The position numbers and the translations under genes were made by a program. The notes under the pieces are model-generated. The model searched no databases. It was not told where the DNA came from and saw nothing but the letters and a program-made list of their open reading frames with translations. DNA of 38,672 nucleotides from DATCRE01 sp964235605 (lineage in GTDB: Bacteria; Bacteroidota; Bacteroidia; Cytophagales; Cyclobacteriaceae): assembly GCA_964235605.1 (NCBI GenBank), contig CAXSCR010000044.1:1-38672 (forward strand). The letters run 5' to 3'. This document shows positions 32,678 through 38,672 of this stretch, piece after piece; position 1 is the first letter of the stretch, and the number at the start of each line of letters is the position of its first letter.

Positions 32678-33334
32678 CTATTTGCTGACTAAATCTGTAT
32701 TTAGGCCGCATTCTACCTTATTCATTCCAAACCACCGCGCCTCTCGTTCTTGCATTTCAGAATCCAGTTTACGCGTACATGGTTCGCAACCAATACTTAA
32801 ATATCCTTTTTCTTCAAGCGGATGCTTGGGAAGATTAAATTCTTTTTGGTATTGCCAGATCATTTTAGGATTCCAATCAAGCATGGGATGGAACCGGATA
32901 CAATTATGAGGTGCTGGTTGTTCAACCTTCATAGCTGCACGTACAGCACTTTGGTCTGCTCTAACACCGTTAATCCAAACATCCAATGAGCGAAGAATAG
33001 CATCCATCGGTTGTGTTTTATTAAGATAGCAGCAATGGTCAGGATCTGATGTAAAGAGTAATTTGCCTTCAGGGTCACGCTGCATGAATTTGGGAACATC
33101 AGATCGTAAATCACGCATGTTTAATCCGAAAAGCTTGGTAATGTAATCTCTAAACTGAACCGTATCTGGAAAATGGTATCCAGTATTAATGAAATAAACA
33201 GGTATCGTATTATCTATTCTGCTAAGCATGTGGAGTAACACTAAGCTATGCGATTGAAAAGATGAGGTGGTGAACAGCGCTTTCCCTTCACTTTTATATT
33301 GGTAAATCTTGGCTTTAATCTCTTCGAAATTCAT
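32678..33334 (-). CDS. cysH: Phosphoadenylyl-/adenylyl-sulfate reductase (CysH), Fe-S type
   Basis: This 218-residue PP-loop enzyme reduces activated sulfate (APS or PAPS) to sulfite. The Fe-S ligands Cys101-Cys102 and Cys183-x2-Cys186 (IGCEPCT) are present, which places it with 4Fe-4S enzymes that usually prefer APS. The nucleophilic Cys209 is in the C-terminal motif, which reads ECGLN instead of the usual ECGLH. The PP-loop is TTSSFQSHS, with SFGAED-like features weakly conserved, and WINGVRADQSAVR is typical. No cysD/N or sulfite reductase gene is next to it. Preceded by a perfect -7 element at 33378-33385. Confidence 0.9.
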   Translation of the reverse strand: MNFEEIKAKIYQYKSEGKALFTTSSFQSHSLVLLHMLSRIDNTIPVYFINTGYHFPDTVQFRDYITKLFGLNMRDLRSDVPKFMQRDPEGKLLFTSDPDHCCYLNKTQPMDAILRSLDVWINGVRADQSAVRAAMKVEQPAPHNCIRFHPMLDWNPKMIWQYQKEFNLPKHPLEEKGYLSIGCEPCTRKLDSEMQEREARWFGMNKVECGLNTDLVSK

Positions 33335-33681
33335 CTAACTTATCGGTATTAACTTCTTAATTAAGCAAACGATAATTCAAATTTATCACTTTTATCAACG
33401 TTCCACTAAACCTTATTACGGCTACAATGACAAATATTAAGTTCTTTTGGTTCTGTTTTAATTAATACTAGTGTTATAGATGAAAATTTCTCGAAATAGC
33501 ATTTAATAAATATAATTTATCAAAGTGCCTTAAGCACTTTGGTTTTCATACAACTACGCCATAACCAACCACCCTACAATAATCGTTAAACCGTTTTTTT
33601 GATATTATTTAGAGATATAGAACCCAAATTCCTATAGAAAATTTTTGAACCATTTACCAATTATCCTGTTTAACTTTAAAG
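33335..33681. other. Intergenic region of 347 nt between divergent cysH and the pterin genes
   Basis: This AT-rich stretch has no convincing reading frame. On the minus strand it holds TAAATTTG (plus 33378-33385), a perfect -7 element for cysH without a clear -33. It also has an 8-bp hairpin CAAAGTGC-CTTAA-GCACTTTG at 33521-33541 with no U-tract. I found no full-consensus promoter for the plus-strand pterin genes. Confidence 0.5.
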
Positions 33682-34092
33682 ATGAAAGTAAAAGTTTCCC
33701 GAAAAGAACATTTTAATGCTGCACATAGGCTTTTTAACGCTGCGTGGTCTGATGAAAAGAACGAAATCGTTTTCGGAAAGTGTAACAATCCTAATTATCA
33801 TGGTCACAATTATGAACTCATAGTGAGTGTTATTGGTGAACCTGATGTTGAGACGGGATATGTGTATGACTTGAAAATTTTAAGCGATATAATAAAGGAG
33901 AACGTTTTAAATAGATTTGATCATAAAAACCTTAATCTTGATTCAACTTATTTCAGCGAACTTAACCCCACTGCTGAAAATATTGCCATGGTTATCTGGA
34001 AGATCTTGAGAGAAAAGATAGAATATAAATTAGATTTGAAAATTACATTGTATGAGACAGAAAGGAATTTCGTTGAATATCCGGCCTCTTAA
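33682..34092 (+). CDS. 6-pyruvoyl-tetrahydropterin synthase/QueD family protein
   Basis: The 136-residue T-fold enzyme converts dihydroneopterin triphosphate to 6-pyruvoyl- or 6-carboxy-tetrahydropterin. Zinc ligands are His15 (FNAAHRL) and His40/His42 (HGHNYEL); the catalytic Cys34 lies in FGKCNNPNYHGHNYE, spaced C-x5-HGH. This segment and LNRFDHKNLNLDSTYF are strikingly like animal-type PTPS, so a tetrahydrobiopterin-like route is as likely as queuosine synthesis. It overlaps folE by 41 nt, whose product supplies the substrate. Confidence 0.88.
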   Translation: MKVKVSRKEHFNAAHRLFNAAWSDEKNEIVFGKCNNPNYHGHNYELIVSVIGEPDVETGYVYDLKILSDIIKENVLNRFDHKNLNLDSTYFSELNPTAENIAMVIWKILREKIEYKLDLKITLYETERNFVEYPAS

Positions 34093-34744
34093 AGCCACCG
34101 AAGATGAGCTTCCAAATGATGACCACATCGGTTCGTCAGCGGAAACTCCCCTTCGAAAGGATGCGTTTGATCTAACGGATGATGAGAAGATATCAAAAAT
34201 AGAAATTCATTTTCGTGAGATCATGAATATTTTAGGGCTTGATCTAACAGACGATAGCTTGAGTGGTACACCACATCGTGTAGCTAAAATGTATGTAAAG
34301 GAAGCCTTCAGTGGACTGAATCCACAAAACCGCCCTCAAGCAAGGCTTTTTGAAAATAAATACAATTACGACCAAATGTTGGTTGAGAAAGAGATCACTT
34401 TCTTCTCTCACTGCGAACATCATTTTGTACCTATTTATGGCAAGGCTCATGTAGCATACTTTTCTTCAGGTAAAGTAATAGGATTATCAAAAATAAACCG
34501 CATTGTAATGTACTTTGCCAAACGACCCCAGGTTCAAGAACGACTTACCGTGCAAATAGGTAAAGAAATGCAACGCGTACTAAAAACAGAAGATGTGGGC
34601 GTTGTAATAGATGCCAATCATATGTGCGTTGCTTCACGTGGAGTTGGAGATACAAATAGTCGCACAGGAACTGCCTATTTTTCAGGTAAATTTAAAGACG
34701 AGAACATTAAACGTGAATTTCTAAATTATATAAACAGCAAATAA
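34052..34744 (+). CDS. folE: GTP cyclohydrolase I
   Basis: This 230-residue enzyme makes dihydroneopterin triphosphate from GTP. Zinc ligands Cys121 and His124 (FFSHCEHHFVP) and Cys192 (HMCVASRGV) are present, with GLSKINRIVMYFAKRPQVQERL for substrate binding. The start ATG is 41 nt inside the upstream PTPS gene, giving a charged N-terminal stretch of about 45 residues before the core; a later start is possible but no ATG is present there. The overlap suggests translational coupling and shared use in pterin synthesis. Confidence 0.95.
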   Translation: MRQKGISLNIRPLKATEDELPNDDHIGSSAETPLRKDAFDLTDDEKISKIEIHFREIMNILGLDLTDDSLSGTPHRVAKMYVKEAFSGLNPQNRPQARLFENKYNYDQMLVEKEITFFSHCEHHFVPIYGKAHVAYFSSGKVIGLSKINRIVMYFAKRPQVQERLTVQIGKEMQRVLKTEDVGVVIDANHMCVASRGVGDTNSRTGTAYFSGKFKDENIKREFLNYINSK

Positions 34745-34790
34745 GGAACTAAGACATATAGACTTGAGTTCATTCTGATAAGCGGATAGT

Positions 34791-34807
34791 TAATTTTGTT
34801 ATTTTTG
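34791..34807 (+). promoter_or_regulatory. Two overlapping-range -7 elements upstream of the MarR gene
   Basis: TAATTTTG (34791-34798) and TATTTTTG (34800-34807) both fit TAnnTTTG. Neither has a -33 TTTG at 19 nt. The gene starts at 34894, so the leader would be about 80 nt. Confidence 0.4.
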
Positions 34808-34893
34808 GCTGAAATTAGGCTACAATGGAGGTATGTTGTTGCCAAATCGTTACTTTTCGTGATGTTTAACCCTCTAACATAACCTTAAACAGC

Positions 34894-35379
34894 ATGAATA
34901 TGTCCCTCGAAATTGATATTCACCAACGTGAATTTCGAAATGAAAATCACAAAGCACTTCTTAATATTATCCACACCTACAATTTTCTTGTCGGTAAAAT
35001 GAATGACCTTTTTAAGAATTATGAAGTAACCCGGCAACAATATAATGTACTTCGTATTCTTCGAGGCCAGTACCCGGGTCATGCCTCAATATTTTTAATT
35101 CGGGAGCGAATGCTCGATAAAATGTCTGATGCATCAAGAATGGTAGAACGATTACGTTTGAAGGACCTTATTGTACGTAGAGATGGCGCTCAAGATAAGC
35201 GATGCGTAGAGGTGATCATTACTGAAAAGGGGCTACAGCTTCTTGAGGCAATGGAGTTAGAGGTAGAGAGCCTGGATAGACTGTTCACCCATATAGACAC
35301 TCAAGATATTTACCAAATGAATGGTGTGCTTGATAAGATACGTTTGGGAAAAATTATATCAACAAAAGAAAATTTGTAG
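34894..35379 (+). CDS. MarR-family transcriptional regulator
   Basis: This 161-residue winged-helix protein has the MarR order: N-terminal dimerisation helix (RNENHKALLNIIHTYNFLVGK), recognition region (VTRQQYNVLRILRGQYPG, LDKMSDASRMVERLRLKDLIVRR), wing (DGAQDKRCVEVIITEKG) and C-terminal helices. Such proteins repress nearby genes and respond to small molecules or redox. It lies 29 nt upstream of the aconitase gene on the same strand, with no terminator between, so the two may be cotranscribed. The ligand is unknown. Confidence 0.9.
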   Translation: MNMSLEIDIHQREFRNENHKALLNIIHTYNFLVGKMNDLFKNYEVTRQQYNVLRILRGQYPGHASIFLIRERMLDKMSDASRMVERLRLKDLIVRRDGAQDKRCVEVIITEKGLQLLEAMELEVESLDRLFTHIDTQDIYQMNGVLDKIRLGKIISTKENL

Positions 35380-35408
35380 TTTAGCACTTCTTTTAAAATA
35401 GATTACAT

Positions 35409-38063
35409 ATGGTATTTGATTTGGACATGATTAAGGCAGTATATGAACAACTGCCAGCACGTATAGCCCGGGCAAGAAAGGCTGTTAACAAACCCCTTAC
35501 ACTGTCGGAAAAAATCTTGTATTCTCACTTGCATGAAGATCAAAGTGTAGAAGGTTTTGGCCGCGGTAAATCTTACGTAAATTTTTCTCCTGATCGTGTA
35601 GCCATGCAAGATGCCACTGCTCAGATGGCACTTCTTCAATTCATGTCTGCGGGTATACCGAAGGTGCGCGTTCCATCTACTGTGCATTGTGACCATTTGG
35701 TGCTTGCCAAAGATGGTGCTAAAAAAGACTTAGCTGATTCAATCACTGCCAGCGGTGAAGTATTTTCCTTTCTAGAGTCAGTCTCTAACAAGTATGGTAT
35801 TGGATTTTGGAGACCCGGTGCTGGTATTATTCATCAAGTTGTGATTGAAAATTACGGCTTCCCTGGGGGAATGATGATTGGTACAGATTCTCACACCGTA
35901 AATGCCGGTGGTATTGGCATGGTAGCTATTGGTGTTGGCGGTGCTGATGCCGTTGATGTAATGGCAGGTATGCCTTGGGAGTTAAAGTGGCCTAAGCTGA
36001 TTGGTATTAAACTAACTGGTAAGCTTAGCGGATGGACCGCCTCTAAAGATGTTATTTTAAAAGTAGCCGGAATTCTAACTGTTAAGGGCGGAACAGGCGC
36101 TATTGTAGAATATTTTGGTGATGGCGCTCAGAGCCTTTCATGTACAGGTAAAGGAACCATCTGCAACATGGGAGCAGAAATCGGAGCGACAACTTCAACT
36201 TTTGGATATGATGAAAAAATGGCTGAATACCTTCGTGGTACGGGTCGTAAAGAAGTTGCTGATCTTGCGGATAGAGTTAAAGAACATTTAACAGGTGATG
36301 CTGAAGTTTACGCAAATCCTGAAAAATATTTTGATGAAGTTATTGAAATTAACCTGTCAGAACTCGAGCCCCATGTGAATGGTCCTTTCACACCAGATCG
36401 GGCTATTCCAATTTCACAATTTGCAGAGGAAGTTAAAAAGAATGATTGGCCACAAAAATTAGAAGTCGGTTTGATCGGTTCTTGTACAAACTCTTCTTAT
36501 GAAGATATTACACGTTCAGCTTCATTAGCTAAACAAGCCGTTGATAAAAAACTAAAAGCGAAAGCAGAATTCACAATTACGCCTGGTTCTGAACTAGTTC
36601 GTTATACGGTAGATCGCGATGGCTATTTAGGAATCTTTGAAAAAATGGGAGGTGTAGTGTTGGCCAATGCTTGCGGGCCTTGCATCGGTCAATGGGCCCG
36701 ACATACCGATGACCCTAACCGCAGAAACTCGATCATAACATCGTTTAACAGAAACTTCGCAAAGCGTAACGATGGCAATCCCAACACACATGCTTTTGTT
36801 GCTTCTCCTGAAATAACAACTGCTTTTGCCATTGCGGGTGATCTTACCTTCAATCCACTAACAGATACACTGCTAAATACAGATGGGCAGGCTGTTAAAT
36901 TGGATGAACCTAAGGGAGATGAATTCCCTCCAAATGGATTCGATGTTAAAGATCCTGGTTACTTGGCACCCGCATTAGATGGTAGCAAAATTCAGGTTAA
37001 AATAGCAGCGGATTCAAATCGCCTTCAGGCATTAAGTCCTTTTGCACCTTGGGATGGTAAAAACCTAACAGGCATGAGAATCCTGATAAAAGCCAAGGGC
37101 AAGTGCACGACTGATCATATTTCAATGGCAGGTCCATGGTTACGTTTCCGTGGTCATCTTGATAATATTTCAAACAATACTTTAACAGGAGCTGTGAACT
37201 TCTTTAATGAAAAAACAGATAATGTAAAGAATCTTTTAAGTGGTGAGTACGGTCCAGTACCAGCAACACAACGCAGTTATAAAGCTGCTGGTATACCTAC
37301 AATTGTTGTTGGTGATCATAACTATGGAGAGGGTTCATCACGTGAGCATGCAGCCATGCAGCCACGCCATTTAGGCATCCGTGTTATTCTTGTTAAATCA
37401 TTTGCTCGTATTCACGAAACCAATTTGAAGAAGCAAGGTATGTTAGCATTAACCTTTGCTAATGAAGCTGATTATGAAAAATTCCAAGAAGATGATCTCA
37501 TCAACATCATTGATCTAACTAGCTTTGCGCCTGATAAACAACTTACGTTAGAACTTAATCATAAAGATGGCTCAAAAGATATCGTCAAAGTGAATCATAC
37601 GTATAATGCAGGTCAGATTGAGTGGTTCAAAGCCGGCTCTGCGCTAAATATGATGGCTAAGGAAACGGTAGTCGAGACACCCTCCGTTAAAAAGAAAACT
37701 GCACCTAAGAAACTTATTGTAAAGAGTGGCCCTACTAAAACAAGTTTAGTTAAGGCATTAGCAAAACCAATTCGTAAACTGATTTCAAAAGTACTAGGCA
37801 AATCCTCTCGAAAAGTTGTGAAGGTTGCTAGAAAAGCTAATCCTTCTAAGCTTAATAAAAAAACGATCAAACACCTAGGCAAGAAAAAATCTACTGGTAA
37901 AAAGGTAGTGACTTCTAAAAAGGTTCTAAACAAAATTATTAAAGATGTTAAGAACACTTCCAAGCGAGCAATTCCTAAAAAAGCAGCTAAGAAAGTAGTA
38001 GCTAAAAAGGCTGCCAAGAAAGCGGCAGCAAAGAAGAAAGTAGCATCTAAAATAAAACGATAG
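35409..38063 (+). CDS. Aconitate hydratase with lysine-rich, histone H1-like C-terminal extension
   Basis: 884 residues. Residues 1 to about 749 are a complete aconitase of the mAcnA/Bacteroidota type, which isomerises citrate and isocitrate in the TCA cycle. It has GTDSHTVNAGGIG, 4Fe-4S ligand Cys in GLIGSCTNSSYED and ANACGPCIGQW, the swivel-domain VVGDHNYGEGSSREHAAMQPR, and the usual end NHTYNAGQIEWFKAGSALN. The frame then continues for about 134 residues, of which about 44 are Lys: spaced KKAAKKVV / AKKAAKK motifs like those of histone H1, AlgP and bacterial Hc1-type proteins, with few acidic residues. The extension is in one uninterrupted frame. Nucleic-acid binding by the tail is an inference. 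Confidence 0.93.
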   Translation: MVFDLDMIKAVYEQLPARIARARKAVNKPLTLSEKILYSHLHEDQSVEGFGRGKSYVNFSPDRVAMQDATAQMALLQFMSAGIPKVRVPSTVHCDHLVLAKDGAKKDLADSITASGEVFSFLESVSNKYGIGFWRPGAGIIHQVVIENYGFPGGMMIGTDSHTVNAGGIGMVAIGVGGADAVDVMAGMPWELKWPKLIGIKLTGKLSGWTASKDVILKVAGILTVKGGTGAIVEYFGDGAQSLSCTGKGTICNMGAEIGATTSTFGYDEKMAEYLRGTGRKEVADLADRVKEHLTGDAEVYANPEKYFDEVIEINLSELEPHVNGPFTPDRAIPISQFAEEVKKNDWPQKLEVGLIGSCTNSSYEDITRSASLAKQAVDKKLKAKAEFTITPGSELVRYTVDRDGYLGIFEKMGGVVLANACGPCIGQWARHTDDPNRRNSIITSFNRNFAKRNDGNPNTHAFVASPEITTAFAIAGDLTFNPLTDTLLNTDGQAVKLDEPKGDEFPPNGFDVKDPGYLAPALDGSKIQVKIAADSNRLQALSPFAPWDGKNLTGMRILIKAKGKCTTDHISMAGPWLRFRGHLDNISNNTLTGAVNFFNEKTDNVKNLLSGEYGPVPATQRSYKAAGIPTIVVGDHNYGEGSSREHAAMQPRHLGIRVILVKSFARIHETNLKKQGMLALTFANEADYEKFQEDDLINIIDLTSFAPDKQLTLELNHKDGSKDIVKVNHTYNAGQIEWFKAGSALNMMAKETVVETPSVKKKTAPKKLIVKSGPTKTSLVKALAKPIRKLISKVLGKSSRKVVKVARKANPSKLNKKTIKHLGKKKSTGKKVVTSKKVLNKIIKDVKNTSKRAIPKKAAKKVVAKKAAKKAAAKKKVASKIKR

Positions 38064-38084
38064 TATCGACAAAGAAAAAATAAC

Positions 38085-38120
38085 AAGGCTGTCTTGCAAA
38101 AGGCAGCCTTTATTTTTTTA
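38085..38120. terminator. Terminator between aconitase and the TerC-family gene
   Basis: AAGGCTGTCTT-GCAA-AAGGCAGCCTT is an 11-bp stem with a GNRA-type loop, followed by TATTTTTTT. The last bases overlap the end of the convergent TerC frame, so it can serve both directions. It closely resembles the suf terminator. Confidence 0.85.
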
Positions 38121-38634
38121 CACTAGCTTGGATTGGACCATGCAGATTAATTTTTCTTGGGTCTAACGAGCGCTTACGTATATTCATATTCAATATCTCT
38201 ATTCCAAGTGCGAAGGCCATAGAAAAGTAAATGTAACCTCGTGGCACGTGTACGTGTAGGCCTTCCACAACCAACAACGTTGTAATCAAAATTAAAAATG
38301 AAACAGCAAGAATTTTCATTGCGGGATGCTTCTCAATAAAATTACTTATGGTATTTACAAAAAGTAGCATCACCGCTAACGATATAACAACAGCAATGAT
38401 AATGATCAAAACGTTTTCCAAAAGGCCAATAGCTGTTAATATGGAGTCTAAGGAGAAGATGATATCGATTAATAGTATTTGAATAATAGCACTTTGCAAC
38501 GTGAGCACAGCAACATTCTTCTTATGTTCGTGCTTACCTTCAAACTTACTATGTAGTTCTGTTACACTCTTACCTATTAAGAACAAGCCTCCAAGAATTA
38601 AAATGATATCACGGTAGCTTAACCCAGATTGCAG
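38110..38634 (-). pseudogene. TerC-family membrane protein, C-terminal part; frame interrupted upstream
   Basis: The readable frame codes for about 174 residues: SGLSYRDIILILGGLFLIGKS, a charged loop (HSKFEGKHEHKK), the second TerC acidic motif IIFSLDSILTAIG, and four or five hydrophobic segments. TerC proteins export metal ions such as Mn2+ and normally carry an N-terminal half with another acidic motif (IDN). Here the frame is closed by an in-frame TAA at plus 38635-38637, before that half. Beyond it the same frame reads QPAEKQLLLTG, faintly like the loop LPxEKQ of the missing half. Either the gene has an internal deletion or stop, or the window edge is an assembly artefact. A TTG at 38586 could start a shortened protein. 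Confidence 0.65.
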
Positions 38635-38672
38635 TTATCCGGTCAGAAGTAGTTGTTTTTCAGCAGGTTGTA

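Noticed and set aside
34824..34868. 14-codon peptide frame (MEVCCCQIVTFRDV) in the MarR leader
   Set aside because: Too short and without conserved context; CCC is suggestive but a chance frame of this size is common.
37613..38086. Minus-strand open frame of about 157 codons opposite the aconitase tail
   Set aside because: It is a shadow of the lysine-rich tail: AAG/AAA codons read backwards give Leu/Phe-rich hydrophobic sequence. No promoter or gene context supports it.

Overview
The window is a piece of a Bacteroidota chromosome, most likely a Cytophagales-type gliding relative. The evidence is a type IX secretion (T9SS) PorP/SprF-like barrel, T9SS cargo proteins with both type A and type B sorting domains, promoters of the Bacteroidota form TTTG-N19-TAnnTTTG, a tRNA gene without encoded CCA, and few Shine-Dalgarno sequences. 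Nearly all of it is vertically inherited housekeeping DNA. The only clear sign of mobile DNA is at the extreme left: the tail of a probable serine recombinase that runs antisense into the 3' end of a tRNA-Met gene.

Layout. 1-500: recombinase tail, tRNA-Met with its promoter, and an open frame without ATG. 502-2760: the RNA-binding protein Tex. 2812-7832 (minus): a very large multidomain T9SS type B cargo protein and, overlapping its stop by TTGA, a PorP/SprF-like protein. 7981-11697 (plus): the upper-glycolysis group pgi, pfkA and a ROK sugar kinase. 11790-15587 (minus): gyrA followed by a secreted TPR protein. 15732-20075 (minus): an outer-membrane barrel with a Cys/His tail, rpe, a T9SS-exported subtilase and a lipoprotein overlapping the subtilase start. 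20148-22917: a TrpF-like barrel lacking its catalytic Cys, a TerB-like protein and a long-chain acyl-CoA ligase. 22998-23268 (minus): a tRNA-like RNA with its own terminator. 23382-29987 (plus): an Lrp/AsnC regulator, then the Fe-S assembly operon sufBCDSE, a SufT-like gene and a bacilliredoxin gene. 30044-33334 (minus): epimerase plus Na+/H+ antiporter, and an Fe-S APS/PAPS reductase. 33682-34744 (plus): a PTPS-type pterin synthase overlapping folE. 34894-38063 (plus): a MarR regulator and an aconitase with a lysine-rich, histone H1-like tail of about 134 residues. 38110-38672 (minus): the C-terminal part of a TerC protein whose frame is broken by a stop codon close to the window edge.

Functional links. 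The suf operon builds Fe-S clusters; aconitase and the CysH-type reductase in the same window are Fe-S enzymes. The three glycolysis genes cover glucose to fructose-1,6-bisphosphate. folE and the PTPS gene give the first two steps of a tetrahydropterin pathway. The type B cargo and its adjacent PorP/SprF partner look like a dedicated secretion pair.

Most worth following up: the aconitase-H1-like fusion, the tRNA-like RNA with no usable anticodon loop, the recombinase whose last codons are supplied by the tRNA-Met gene, and the TrpF-like protein without catalytic residues.
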